From: Cohnella thailandensis | Lineage (GTDB): Bacteria > Bacillota > Bacilli > Paenibacillales > Paenibacillaceae | Length of the DNA: 64,000 bases | Direction of reading: 5' to 3' | Assembly: GCF_014212135.1 (NCBI RefSeq) | Contig: NZ_JACJVQ010000019.1 | Span: forward strand, 496,001-560,000 | Part shown: one piece after another, positions 51,309-59,946 of the stretch | How the letters are laid out: every line of letters begins with the position of its first letter | How positions within the stretch are numbered: the first letter of the stretch is position 1 | Made by a program: the position numbers and the translations under genes | The notes under the pieces: model-generated | Seen by the model: the letters and a program-made list of their open reading frames with translations, nothing else | The model's database searches: none | What the model was told of the DNA's origin: nothing

Positions 51309-51623
51309 TCAGGTTGGGTCTTTCATCTTTTCCTGTAACGCCAGCTTGTTAGCCAGCATTCGGGCGAGCAGCACCTGCGTATGCTCCAACTCGCTTTTTC
51401 TGTGTTCCATTCCCTTCATCTTTTTTCGTAACAATTTAATGGCTAGAGAGATCTCGAATTTGTTCCCTTCCTTTTCATAATATCGATTGGTCGGGGGCGT
51501 TAATAGGAAATCGACGACTCGCGCCGTCGTCTTGGGAGGTGGCGGCGTGACCGGCATAGCATGGGAAGTTAGAGTAATCGTAATATAGTGCTCGTAGATT
51601 TTCACCAAGTTCAGCTGTTGCAA
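51309..51623 (-). CDS. Hypothetical protein, doubtful
   Basis: Frame of 104 codons from a TTG. A proline-rich stretch (MPVTPPPPKT) precedes a helical, Lys/Glu-rich C-terminus that could form a coiled coil. No ribosome site of note, no family recognised; the frame is open back to 51668. It could be a real small gene or the remnant of one. Confidence 0.35.
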   Translation of the reverse strand: MQQLNLVKIYEHYITITLTSHAMPVTPPPPKTTARVVDFLLTPPTNRYYEKEGNKFEISLAIKLLRKKMKGMEHRKSELEHTQVLLARMLANKLALQEKMKDPT

Positions 51624-51672
51624 CGAGTCATTTTTATTTGAAGATTGACACTGTCGGGAACTCGCCTACAAA

Positions 51673-51694
51673 TGACTATTTGGAGCCATAGTCA
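51673..51694. promoter_or_regulatory. Inverted repeat upstream of the cytochrome c gene
   Basis: TGACTAT and ATAGTCA are perfect inverse arms with an eight-base spacer, about 75 bases before the cytochrome c start. Position fits a regulator site, for example for the nearby NarL-type regulator. Confidence 0.35.
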
Positions 51695-51768
51695 TACGCT
51701 TGCTGTGCTTGTTAATATGAAGACGATTTCACGAAAAAACGATAAATTCGTTCAAGGAGGGTGTTAAA

Positions 51769-52131
51769 TTGTTCAAGTGGGTCTTTTCTAGCTTAGTGGT
51801 AGTTGCCTGTCTATTCGGAATCGTTTTGTTAGTTACTGAACTTCCCGAGAAAGAACAAACCGCTGAACCGTCTCCATCCTTCACGGTTCCGGACGCTCCG
51901 GTTGACATGGCAGCCGCGGAGCAAATTTACAAGAGCAATTGTCTTTCTTGTCATGGAGACCAGTTGCAAGGACGTGTCGGGCCTGAGCTTGCCCGTGTAG
52001 GCAGTGAAATGGCCAAAGAACAAATCTACAAACAGATCGCTCAAGGCGGAGGCGGAATGCCGAAATACGAGAATAAACTATCGGAAGAACAATTAATCAT
52101 TCTCACCAATTGGCTTGCATCCAAACAATAA
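51769..52131 (+). CDS. Membrane-anchored cytochrome c (c551-type)
   Basis: Protein of 120 aa: an N-terminal membrane anchor, a proline/acid-rich linker, and a class I cytochrome c domain with heme site CLSCH and axial Met in GGGGMPKY. Comparable to CccB-type c551 of bacilli. TTG start with AAGGAGGG at proper spacing. It would pass electrons on the outer face of the membrane. Divergent position to the nos-like cassette suggests a role with it. Own terminator. Confidence 0.9.
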   Translation: MFKWVFSSLVVVACLFGIVLLVTELPEKEQTAEPSPSFTVPDAPVDMAAAEQIYKSNCLSCHGDQLQGRVGPELARVGSEMAKEQIYKQIAQGGGGMPKYENKLSEEQLIILTNWLASKQ

Positions 52132-52133
52132 AG

Positions 52134-52180
52134 CAAAGAGCAGATTGCCTTATTCCGTCCTCTAGGCCAATCTGCTCTTC
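52134..52180. terminator. Terminator between cytochrome c and the response regulator gene
   Basis: AGAGCAGATTG pairs with CAATCTGCTCT, inner GCC/GGC pairs extend it, T-rich on both ends (TTCTATTC / CTTTGC on the other strand). Confidence 0.8.
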
Positions 52181-52186
52181 TATTCA

Positions 52187-52831
52187 TCACCTGTCAAACC
52201 CTTGTTGGAAGGCGTAACGGGCCAGTTGAACGCGGTTATCCAAATGCAGCTTCTGCAGGATGTTCTTCAAGTGGTTCTTGACCGTGTGTTCGGAAATAAT
52301 CAGTTTATCGGCGATTTCTCGGTTCGATAGCCCCTTGGATACCCACTTAAGAATCTCCTGTTCACGAGGCGTTATAGGGATCTGAGGCGCCGTAATGCGG
52401 GATGGGGATGCGAATTCCTGCAGGATTCGCTGAGCGAACTCTCGGGACAAGGGAACCTCATCATAGGCGATCGCTCGCAAATATTGATGCCAGGCTTCGG
52501 AATTCAAATTCTTGAGGAGGTAACCCGAAGCTCCCTTCTTCAAGGCATCGAATAAATGCAGAATGTCATCGGATATCGTAACCACGACAATCTTCACATA
52601 AGGGTATCTCGACTTGATCTCCTTCGTGGCCTCCAGGCCATCCATTCCCTTCATGTTAATGTCCATCAGGATAAGATCAGGCATCCATTGGTCCGTGAGA
52701 TGAATCGCTTCCTGGCCGCTCGCTCCTTCCGCAACGAGTTCGAAGATCGAATCCTCGCTAAGGATAGCGCGCATTCCTTCTCTGGCATGGCTATGGTCGT
52801 CTACGATGACGACGCGAATCAGCTGTTCCAT
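52187..52831 (-). CDS. NarL/FixJ-family response regulator without adjacent kinase
   Basis: Protein of 214 aa: receiver (VDDH, Asp in PDLILMDINMKGMDG, Lys in LLKNLN) and a LuxR-type HTH (ITPREQEILKWVSKGLSNRE, IADKLIISEHTVKNHL). No histidine kinase lies nearby; the upstream genes are the nos-like cassette, in which this is the last gene after a 47-base gap. It could regulate the cassette in response to nitrogen oxides or oxygen, as NarL/NreC-type regulators do. Confidence 0.9.
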   Translation of the reverse strand: MEQLIRVVIVDDHSHAREGMRAILSEDSIFELVAEGASGQEAIHLTDQWMPDLILMDINMKGMDGLEATKEIKSRYPYVKIVVVTISDDILHLFDALKKGASGYLLKNLNSEAWHQYLRAIAYDEVPLSREFAQRILQEFASPSRITAPQIPITPREQEILKWVSKGLSNREIADKLIISEHTVKNHLKNILQKLHLDNRVQLARYAFQQGFDR

Positions 52832-52878
52832 AACGAGATCACCTACGCTCTCCTGTATGATTGACCATGTCGCTCATT

Positions 52879-53277
52879 TCATTGGACGCTAAGTTTCTTA
52901 GCGAATGCATAGTGATCTTCATCGTAGCTTAAATGAACCGTGACCGTGTACTCCCCTGCTGAACGGAATTCATAAGCAACCGTGTACGCTTCTCCCTCGC
53001 GGGTCGTGTCCAAGAGTTCCGGCAAAGATCGATTGGAGTTGATCTGGAGCTGCACGACTGCATTCATTGCCGCATAGTCGGCATTATCGATTTGGACAGT
53101 AAATTGGGTTGGTTGATTGGCGATCGGCGCGGAAGGATCCGTCACAAGTGTTACTTCTGAGGATTTCAATGATGTCGAGCTTGAAGAAGTGCAACCCACC
53201 AGCATAAGCGTGAGGAGCAGCAAGCAGATCGGAATCGCAGCCCATCGAATCGATATGGGTTTATTGGTTTGTGGCAT
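52879..53277 (-). CDS. FixH-like lipoprotein in the nos-like cassette
   Basis: Lipoprotein of 132 aa with lipobox LVGC, a serine-rich linker and a beta-sandwich domain (VTLVTDPSAPIANQPTQFTV ... EYTVTVHLSY) of the FixH/YtkA type, small secreted proteins next to copper-oxidase or heme-copper genes. Start 53277 is chosen for the signal peptide; it overlaps the end of the ABC ATPase gene by 17 bases. May act in copper delivery; inferred. Confidence 0.7.
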   Translation of the reverse strand: MPQTNKPISIRWAAIPICLLLLTLMLVGCTSSSSTSLKSSEVTLVTDPSAPIANQPTQFTVQIDNADYAAMNAVVQLQINSNRSLPELLDTTREGEAYTVAYEFRSAGEYTVTVHLSYDEDHYAFAKKLSVQ

Positions 53278-54025
53278 GCCTCGTATCCTTTCCGAGGTCG
53301 CTTTCCTTATTCGTAACGAGATCCTGGAAAGCGCCGTATAATCCGCCATCGTGTCGATATTTATTCGACAACGAGACAATATCTCCTGAGTATCGTACCT
53401 GTCCAGAGCTCATGAACAAGGCATAATCCGCATAGGACTCCGCAATGTTCAACTGATGCGTGGAGAAGACGACAGCTTGGCCATCTTGAGCGGCTTGCCG
53501 AATGAGATGGCCGAATTCTTCCATCCAATAAGGATCCAGGCCGTTTGTCGGTTCGTCCAGCAACAAGAGAGCAGGCTTCGCCAACATCGCTTGAGCGAAG
53601 AGCAAGCGTTGGCGCATCCCTTTGGAGAACGAGGAGACTTTCCGTTTGCTGACCTCCAGCAATCCGACGGTATCTAATAGCTCTACGACTCGATCTCTTC
53701 CGATCCGGCGCAGCGATGCGTAGAACTGAAGCGTCTCGTACGCCGTCAGCGAGGAGCCGAACTGAAATTCATCCGGCATATAACCGATGTGATCGGCATA
53801 CTCGACTCGGTTGTTCAACCAGTTGGCCCCAGATAGAGTCACGGAACCCTCCGTCGGTTGCGAGATGCCGGCAATCATTCGTATAAGAGTGCTTTTCCCT
53901 GCCCCGTTGCCTCCGCATAGGGCAAGGATCTCTCCACTTCTGACCTCTAACGAACAGGGATGCAGCAATATCGATCGCCCAATCGATTTGGATACCTTTT
54001 CGACCTGCAGCAGCGGGTTACTCAC
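53261..54025 (-). CDS. ABC transporter ATPase, NosF-like
   Basis: Protein of 254 aa with Walker A GGNGAGKST, signature SFSKGMRQR, Walker B LLLLDEPTNGLD, and H-loop STHQL. With the NosY-like permease it would energise NosD in copper-site maturation of nitrous-oxide reductase-type enzymes. It overlaps nosY-like gene by eight bases. Assignment to NosF rests on the neighbours. Confidence 0.8.
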   Translation of the reverse strand: MSNPLLQVEKVSKSIGRSILLHPCSLEVRSGEILALCGGNGAGKSTLIRMIAGISQPTEGSVTLSGANWLNNRVEYADHIGYMPDEFQFGSSLTAYETLQFYASLRRIGRDRVVELLDTVGLLEVSKRKVSSFSKGMRQRLLFAQAMLAKPALLLLDEPTNGLDPYWMEEFGHLIRQAAQDGQAVVFSTHQLNIAESYADYALFMSSGQVRYSGDIVSLSNKYRHDGGLYGAFQDLVTNKESDLGKDTRHATNQ

Positions 54026-54839
54026 GTTTACGCCCTCTCTCCCATACCCAAGTGGCCAGTCCTACATACACGAGAATCCACAAACAACAAATACCGGCAA
54101 ATACTAGGCTTCCAGACGGTTTCTGAATCCACTCCACCCACTGGTAATACTCGGGTCCAAGGATAGATCCTCCTCCCATCTTCACGATGAGGAACAGTCG
54201 GTTTAGTTCCGCAGGATTGATGAAGATAAGCGAGACCAATGCCGGTTTGATCCATAAGTAAGGCAAGAATCCCAAGAAGGACATGAGTATCGTCGGCCAA
54301 CCAAGGATGAAGAAGAACCAAACGCCAACTCCATAGGTTAACGCCTGCCATCGGTTATGGCAGACGGCGCCGATCAAGACGGCAATTCCAAGAAACATAA
54401 GTATGATGACTGCGGAGAACAACAAGAATTGACCGAAAGCCGATGGTTCGAACGCTTGGTTGAACAGGGCGCCGATTACGCCTGACAGGCCGAATCCAAA
54501 GGCTACGATCAACAGCAGGACGACAGCTAACCCGGCATATTTACCCCACAGATAATTGCTTGAGCGGAGCGAAAAGGAGGAAAGCAATCGCCACCCTCCT
54601 TCTTCCTTCTCCGAGGTCAACGAGAAGGAACCGAGCAGCATGGTCATAAGCGGCAATAGGTAGAGGATCAGATTGATCATCGTCCCCGTGGTACTCGTAT
54701 AGCCATCGAGACTTGCCCGAGATTGAATCAGGAGCAAGGCGAGACTGAATAAGGCGAACAGGACCATAAACGAGTAAGCCCACGGGTTCCGGAAGCCGAG
54801 TTTGATCTCCCTTAAAGCGATTGTGCGAAGATGGAGCAT
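54018..54839 (-). CDS. ABC transporter permease, NosY-like
   Basis: Membrane protein of 273 aa with six helices: MLHLRTIALREIKLGFRNPW at the N-terminus, LTSEKEEGGWRLLSSFSLRS before TM3, and a long loop before the last helix. Typical NosY/ABC-2 permease architecture. Partner of the overlapping ATPase gene. Confidence 0.82.
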   Translation of the reverse strand: MLHLRTIALREIKLGFRNPWAYSFMVLFALFSLALLLIQSRASLDGYTSTTGTMINLILYLLPLMTMLLGSFSLTSEKEEGGWRLLSSFSLRSSNYLWGKYAGLAVVLLLIVAFGFGLSGVIGALFNQAFEPSAFGQFLLFSAVIILMFLGIAVLIGAVCHNRWQALTYGVGVWFFFILGWPTILMSFLGFLPYLWIKPALVSLIFINPAELNRLFLIVKMGGGSILGPEYYQWVEWIQKPSGSLVFAGICCLWILVYVGLATWVWERGRKRE

Positions 54840-54851
54840 CCCATCAACCCC

Positions 54852-55457
54852 TTACTTCGACTCCGAGTTCATGTCCATCATGCCCTCGGGGCTATGTTCA
54901 GCAGAGTTCTCCGCGTCCCTGCCCTCGGCATCGTCGTGGGAGTTCTCCATATCCATCATTTCTCCGGCATGCTCCGACATCATCGATTTCATCATGTCTT
55001 CGTTCATTTCCCAGGCGTGATTCTCCAGCTCCTTAGCCGTCAGGATTTGTCCGACTCCCTCTTGAGCGACGAATGTTTCCGCATCCTTCTTCTCCTTGAA
55101 CGAGATAACGTTGAATGCCATAGGCGTGCGAATGGACTTGTCATAGACGTAAGTCGCATCGCTCAGCTTGACCCATTCTTTCGTGTTGTAGTCGCGCACG
55201 AATTGCTCGCCAATCTCATCGGTTCCGTTCTGATCCTTCCAGACATGAAGGTCTCCGAGATCGTCGAACTTGAGAGCTTTCTTGTTCTTCAGTATGATTT
55301 CGGTCGCGAATTGATCGTCTGCTACCGCCATGTTGCAAATCGGACACTTATCGACGGTTTCATCGATGGCGACAGGCTCATAGGTTGATTTGCCGCACCC
55401 CGATAACAAAGTCAATCCTATAACTACAGCAAGCATTAACAAGCTTGTTTTTCTCAT
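54852..55457 (-). CDS. NosL-like copper chaperone lipoprotein
   Basis: Lipoprotein of 201 aa with lipobox LSGC, the NosL motif CPICNMAV (copper site) and a NosL fold (EIILKNKKALKFDDLGDLHV). A Met/His-rich tail (about 165-201; MMKSMMSEHAGEMMDM, HSPEGMMDM) is longer than usual and could hold Cu(I). It would deliver Cu(I) to apo-NosZ. Overlaps nosD-like gene by four bases. Confidence 0.85.
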   Translation of the reverse strand: MRKTSLLMLAVVIGLTLLSGCGKSTYEPVAIDETVDKCPICNMAVADDQFATEIILKNKKALKFDDLGDLHVWKDQNGTDEIGEQFVRDYNTKEWVKLSDATYVYDKSIRTPMAFNVISFKEKKDAETFVAQEGVGQILTAKELENHAWEMNEDMMKSMMSEHAGEMMDMENSHDDAEGRDAENSAEHSPEGMMDMNSESK

Positions 55458-56830
55458 GATTTACGATACCCCCATCGATAAATGATAGTTATGGAGAGAA
55501 TAAGCAGCAATACGCCTAACGTTAAGGGAAACCATCTGTTATCGGACACTTCCGCGATGTCGTACCAATCGGGAGGCTCCATCTTGGGTGCAAGATCTTT
55601 GAGCCAGTTCGATGTATCCGCTTGGAACATCTGAGCTAGGAATGGCATTCCCGGGGATTGAAAGAATACTTGAAAGGCATCGATATCCTTGGTGACCTGC
55701 AGAAAGAACGGATCGATCTCATACGTCATATCGCTGTATCCGTCACCGTTCGTGTCTAAGCCTTCGATATCTTCCCAATAATTCCCCCGGAGCTCATTAT
55801 CAACGCTCTCCGTCGATTGTGCCTGAATCACGTTTCCAACAAACGCGCTGTTACGAAAGGAGTTCGTATCCGACTGGATCATCTGCATTCCGATAAAATT
55901 ACGCGAGACTTCGTTATCCGAGAGAATGTTCTCCGTTGAGTTCTCGATATAGAGCCCGACTCGATTGCCGTCAACACGATTGCCGCTGATCTCCGAACGA
56001 TGCACGTCAAAGAGGAGAATTCCCTGGGAGTTTACGTTCTCCGTTTGCTTATCGAAGCGATTGTCATGGACGATCGCTCCTTCGACTCCCATGACCATCC
56101 CGCCCGTGACATTGCCTTCCCCTATGTTCTCTTCCAGCACGGGCTGGCCCGAGAACATGAAGTGAAAGCCATAGCGAGAATCGCTAGCATAGTTGTTTCT
56201 CACAGTTGCTGCATTGCTGCTCTCTACGTACACGCCATCATGCATATGGATGATCGTGTTGTCTTCAATGAGATTCCGCGAAGAGCCGTGCAGATCGATT
56301 CCGTTACCTCTCTTGGAGAAGGCTTCCTTGCGATTAGCCGAATTCGCCCCTTCGATGCGACTGCCGCGAATCTCATTATCGTTCGCATCCCGCAGATAAA
56401 TGCCGCCGCCTTGCGCAACGATCCTAAGGCGTTCCAGGCGATTGCGATCGCTCTGAACGAGAATGGCCGGCTTCTTGGGGTCCTTATTAAGATTGCGAAC
56501 GATAAAGTCTTGCAGGACGACTCCATCGGCAAGTATCGTAATGACGGGTTCCTCGCTGTCATTCGTTACCGTTGCTTCCCCCTCGGATCGAATCGTGATC
56601 TCTTTGGCAATGATCGCCGGTCCGACGTAGGTTTGTCCCTTATCGAGGAGGAGCGTTTCTCCTTGAGGCGTCGCATCGATTAAGGGTTGTAGGAGAACTC
56701 CCTCCGTCGAACTAGAGAAGGCTCTAGATAGATCGGTCCCTGTTAGAAAAGCAAGTGCGATTATAAGTGCGATCCACAACCTGCTGCTCCTTGCCCCTCG
56801 TATATCTGCGTTCATTCTTTGTCTGTTCAT
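55454..56830 (-). CDS. NosD-like beta-helix protein
   Basis: Protein of 458 aa: signal peptide, right-handed beta-helix repeats (NLIEDNTIIHMHDGVYVE, RYGFHFMFSGQPVLEENIGE, IYIENSTENILSDNEVS), a YWEDIEGLDTNGDGYSD segment, and a C-terminal membrane helix. Such NosD proteins help insert copper into N2O reductase. Start 56830 follows GAGGGGGG. First gene of the cassette; nosZ itself is not present in the window, upstream or downstream. Confidence 0.85.
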   Translation of the reverse strand: MNRQRMNADIRGARSSRLWIALIIALAFLTGTDLSRAFSSSTEGVLLQPLIDATPQGETLLLDKGQTYVGPAIIAKEITIRSEGEATVTNDSEEPVITILADGVVLQDFIVRNLNKDPKKPAILVQSDRNRLERLRIVAQGGGIYLRDANDNEIRGSRIEGANSANRKEAFSKRGNGIDLHGSSRNLIEDNTIIHMHDGVYVESSNAATVRNNYASDSRYGFHFMFSGQPVLEENIGEGNVTGGMVMGVEGAIVHDNRFDKQTENVNSQGILLFDVHRSEISGNRVDGNRVGLYIENSTENILSDNEVSRNFIGMQMIQSDTNSFRNSAFVGNVIQAQSTESVDNELRGNYWEDIEGLDTNGDGYSDMTYEIDPFFLQVTKDIDAFQVFFQSPGMPFLAQMFQADTSNWLKDLAPKMEPPDWYDIAEVSDNRWFPLTLGVLLLILSITIIYRWGYRKS

Positions 56831-57014
56831 TCGTCCCCCCCTCAGCACGCCGATTGATTCATTTACCTCGATTCCGATTCATTGTATCCCAATTGCTGCC
56901 GTTCCAATATGACTCGATGGGGCTATAAAATCGATTGAAAAGTGATGATTTTTCGAACGCGGCAGACTCAATCTTCAATCTATAGCTTTGATCTCTAACC
57001 TGACCGATACGGCA

Positions 57015-57062
57015 AGCAAGGCAAGTTCTTGTCCTCAGCTTTGGACAAGAACTTGCCTTGCT
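57015..57062. repeat. Perfect 20-base inverted repeat
   Basis: AGCAAGGCAAGTTCTTGTCC and GGACAAGAACTTGCCTTGCT flank TCAGCTTT. Too symmetric for chance, followed by AAAAATGAAAAAA on the right, so it could act as a terminator on the minus strand or be a MITE-like end. A second short hairpin, CCGCGCACAGCGCGG, lies at 57074-57088. Nothing else is seen in 56831-57211. Confidence 0.6.
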
Positions 57063-57211
57063 AAAAATGAAAAAACCGCGCACAGCGCGGCTTCAAATGT
57101 ATGTATGTTCTTATCCTCCTCTCTGGTGAACGTGTAATTGCCGCCAAAGCTCGTTTATGATAAAATTCAATCAATTATTTGACTTTGATGTTAAGAAAGA
57201 AGGAATTCCAA

Positions 57212-57550
57212 ATGACCTGGAGAGAGATCTCAACCCTTGAAGAGTGGAATGCCGTTGTTAATAAATCTTCTGAGCGAGGACAAGTTATCTTAAAACATAG
57301 TACGACTTGTCCAGTTAGCGCTAACGCTCTCCGTGAATATGAAGAGTATTTGAAGGATTCACCCAATAATAACGTCGACTTCACCCTGGTCAAGGTCATT
57401 GAATCCCGCCCCGTATCGAATCAAATTGCAGAGGATTTGAACGTTAAACATGAGTCCCCTCAGATTATTTACGTGAAGGACAAAGCGAAATATTGGAGCG
57501 CTACACACTGGTCCGTTACCAAAGCGCACATAACTGCCGTATTAGATTGA
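57212..57550 (+). CDS. ytxJ: Monothiol bacilliredoxin (YtxJ/BrxC family)
   Basis: Protein of 112 aa with a thioredoxin-like fold and the monothiol motif TTCPVSANAL (TCPIS in Bacillus), plus HESPQIIYVKDKAKYWSATH. It removes bacillithiol from S-thiolated proteins. Start 57212 is chosen because AGAAGGAATTCCAA precedes it; the frame is open to 57179. Small single gene with its own terminator; shows that the host makes bacillithiol. Confidence 0.9.
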   Translation: MTWREISTLEEWNAVVNKSSERGQVILKHSTTCPVSANALREYEEYLKDSPNNNVDFTLVKVIESRPVSNQIAEDLNVKHESPQIIYVKDKAKYWSATHWSVTKAHITAVLD

Positions 57551-57552
57551 TC

Positions 57553-57592
57553 CGGAATCGGTAATAGCATAATGCTATTGCCGATTTTTCGT
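57553..57592 (+). terminator. Rho-independent terminator
   Basis: AATCGGTAATAGCA pairs with TGCTATTGCCGATT followed by TTTCGTTTTT. Confidence 0.85.
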
Positions 57593-57638
57593 TTTTACTT
57601 CACTAGCGCCGCAGAAAAATTTCTCAATCATTTTCCAT

Positions 57639-58613
57639 CTAAAAATGCCCGACAACTCGGTGAGGTACATAGGGTTCTTCCAAGAACGCAATTTCTTTAG
57701 GCGTTAATTTAAATGAAAGAGCCGTTACCGCATCCTCGAGATGGGAAATCTTCGTTGCCCCGACAATAGGGGCGGTTACCGGTTCTTTGTGCAGAAGCCA
57801 CGCTAGCGCGACGTGAACGCGGCGGACGCCATGTTTTTCCGCAAGATTCGCAACGCGATCAACGACCAATTGATCCAGGTCTGCCGCTGCATCGTATTTC
57901 TGTTTGGCAATTTCATCGGTTTCAGCGCGCTGCGTGCTTGCCTCCCGTGCCAATCTACCTCCTGCGAGCGGGCTGTAAGGAATGACCCCGATCTTTTCTT
58001 CCCTGCAAAGCGGCAGCATTTCCCGTTCCTCTTCACGGTAAATGAGGTTCAGATGATTCTGCATCGATACGAATCTTGTCCATCCATTTTTCTCGGCTAC
58101 ATGCAATGCCTTCTGGAACTGCCATGCCCACATGGCAGATGCGCCAATGTATCGCGCTTTACCAGCCTTGACTACGTCATGAAGGGCCTCCATTGTCTCT
58201 TCGATAGGCGTGTTGTAATCCCAACGATGAATCTGGTACAAATCAACGTAGTCGGTATTCAACCTCTTCAGGCTCTTATCGATTTCGCTCATGATCGCTT
58301 TGCGGGAAAGTCCGGCGCCGTTTGGTCCTTCATGCATTCGCCCATTTATCTTAGTCGCGATAACTATTTCGTCTCGGTTAGCAAGATCCTTAAGGACCTT
58401 TCCGACGATTTCCTCGCTTGTTCCCTCAGCATATACGTTTGCCGTATCGAAAAAATTGATTCCCATTTCAAGAGCCTTTTGGATAATCGGGCGCGCGCGC
58501 TCCTCGTCAAGCACCCAACGATGATGCCCTTTCGATGCGTCGCCGAAGCCCATGCAACCCAGACAAATTCGGGATACATCCAAACCGGTATTCCCTAGTT
58601 TCGTATAATCCAT
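57639..58613 (-). CDS. Aldo/keto reductase
   Basis: Protein of 324 aa of the AKR fold: catalytic Asp/Tyr in FFDTANVYAEG, Lys in IATKINGR, His in YQIHRWD, and NADPH-binding IPYSPLAGGRL and IVGATKISHLEDA. The family reduces aldehydes or ketones; substrate unknown. AAAGG-type ribosome site (GAGGAACAAAGAA). Next gene upstream is a DUF2255 protein on the same strand. Confidence 0.9.
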   Translation of the reverse strand: MDYTKLGNTGLDVSRICLGCMGFGDASKGHHRWVLDEERARPIIQKALEMGINFFDTANVYAEGTSEEIVGKVLKDLANRDEIVIATKINGRMHEGPNGAGLSRKAIMSEIDKSLKRLNTDYVDLYQIHRWDYNTPIEETMEALHDVVKAGKARYIGASAMWAWQFQKALHVAEKNGWTRFVSMQNHLNLIYREEEREMLPLCREEKIGVIPYSPLAGGRLAREASTQRAETDEIAKQKYDAAADLDQLVVDRVANLAEKHGVRRVHVALAWLLHKEPVTAPIVGATKISHLEDAVTALSFKLTPKEIAFLEEPYVPHRVVGHF

Positions 58614-58671
58614 TTCTTTGTTCCTCCATTTGCCTCATTAAGGATCAAACGAGCGGTTGAATCGTTGTAAA

Positions 58672-59055
58672 TCAGGTGCTGGTTTCTCGCGGTAAAACCT
58701 TAACGGTCGCAGAACGGGCTCTCATGCTAATCATCGAATCTAGATAGGGACTGCCCTTATATTTCGCACGGTACGCATTGTCGATGACGTCGTTCACCTG
58801 ACCTTCGATCGGTTCAAACGAGACTTCCTTCGTCATGCCGGCGACAGTGATTCGCCCTGCCATCTGCCGGACTGCTGCTTGGTACCAACGGGAATTCTGC
58901 CCGTAATAGGCGCGTACATAGAGAGAGTCATTAACCACAACGGACCATATCCAAGTCGGGGTGCCATAGGTTACGCCGTCTTCGCGGAACGGTGAAATGT
59001 GCAGGTCATCGGCATCTTTAATCTTGAGCAGCTCTTCTTTTAACCATGTTCCCAT
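58672..59055 (-). CDS. DUF2255 family protein
   Basis: Protein of 127 aa with the DUF2255 look: DADDLHISPFREDGVTYGTP, WIWSVVVNDSLYVRAYYGQ, SRWYQAA. Resembles flavin/PNPOx-like barrels often found beside reductases. Function not known. AGGAGGAAG upstream. Probably co-transcribed with the aldo/keto reductase. Confidence 0.8.
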   Translation of the reverse strand: MGTWLKEELLKIKDADDLHISPFREDGVTYGTPTWIWSVVVNDSLYVRAYYGQNSRWYQAAVRQMAGRITVAGMTKEVSFEPIEGQVNDVIDNAYRAKYKGSPYLDSMISMRARSATVKVLPRETST

Positions 59056-59195
59056 GAATAGCTTCCTCCTTAGAACGGGTGTAGCTTGAGCAGAACATTT
59101 CCGGCAACTCTAATCGAAAAGGAAAATGTCGTTTAATCAACTCACGTTTATAATTTTAAACGGAAGCGGATTGCTTGCAATAATCACTTCTCCTC

Positions 59196-59306
59196 GATGT
59201 GTGAGTTACTCAACATTTCACCTAAAATTGCCGATTTACTCTGTTTCGCAGTCGATTTGGTTCCGGAATCCATAGAATTGCATTTCTTCCCCGCATGAGT
59301 TACTAT
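59196..59306. promoter_or_regulatory. Repeated TGAGTTACT operator-like elements
   Basis: TGAGTTACTCA (59202-59212) is a perfect 11-base palindrome; TGAGTTACTATC recurs near 59297 and AACTCACG (inverse) near 59135. They sit in the divergent region between the DUF2255 gene and the TetR gene; candidate TetR sites. No other signal is seen in 59056-59354. Confidence 0.4.
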
Positions 59307-59354
59307 CTTTTTATCGACAAATTTGTAGGTCTATACAAGGAGGTTCACGCGTTC

Positions 59355-59939
59355 ATGTGCCCCCGTACCAAAGAACAAAATGAACTCATCCGCATGCAGC
59401 GCAGAGAACAGATCCTGGACGTCGCCGCTCGCTCCTACTTTCGCACGGGCGGCAGCTTTGACATTCGCGACGTCGCGCGCGAGGCCGAGCTCGGGTACGG
59501 CACGGTATACCATTATTATCCCAACCGGCATTTATTAATAGAAGATGTGCTGGACAGCGGTTTCGAGCGATGCGAGCAAGCCCTGGCGGAATGGGTGAAT
59601 AACTGCGGCGGCAGCCTGGATGACAGGCAGCTGTTGACGTATTGCAAGGCGCTGCTCCGGCTGTGGCAGTCGGACGCCCGCGCCTACCTCGTCTACAAAA
59701 TGGCGGCGGAACATTATGCAGGCTTGCCTGAAAGAGATCGAAACCACGCCAAGAGACGATTCATGGAACGGTTGTACGTTCCAGTTCAATCGATCGCCCG
59801 GCGCGAAGACGACAGCGTCGACCACATGCTTGCCGTGCTGGTCGGTTGCTGCGGGCTGCACTACTATGCGGGCAATTCCGACCTGGACGTCGATCGAATC
59901 GCCCGACTCGCTATGCAAGCTATTACGAAGGAGTCTTGA
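59355..59939 (+). CDS. TetR-family regulator
   Basis: Protein of 194 aa; HTH FDIRDVAREAELGYGTVYHYYPNRHLLIE (YHYYPNR instead of YYHFPSK), helical C-terminal domain. AGGAGG at 59338-59343 sets the start at the ATG of 59355, not the in-frame one at 59295. It precedes a methionine aminopeptidase gene by seven bases and is divergent from the DUF2255/aldo-keto reductase genes. Confidence 0.85.
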   Translation: MCPRTKEQNELIRMQRREQILDVAARSYFRTGGSFDIRDVAREAELGYGTVYHYYPNRHLLIEDVLDSGFERCEQALAEWVNNCGGSLDDRQLLTYCKALLRLWQSDARAYLVYKMAAEHYAGLPERDRNHAKRRFMERLYVPVQSIARREDDSVDHMLAVLVGCCGLHYYAGNSDLDVDRIARLAMQAITKES

Positions 59940-59946
59940 TACGAAC

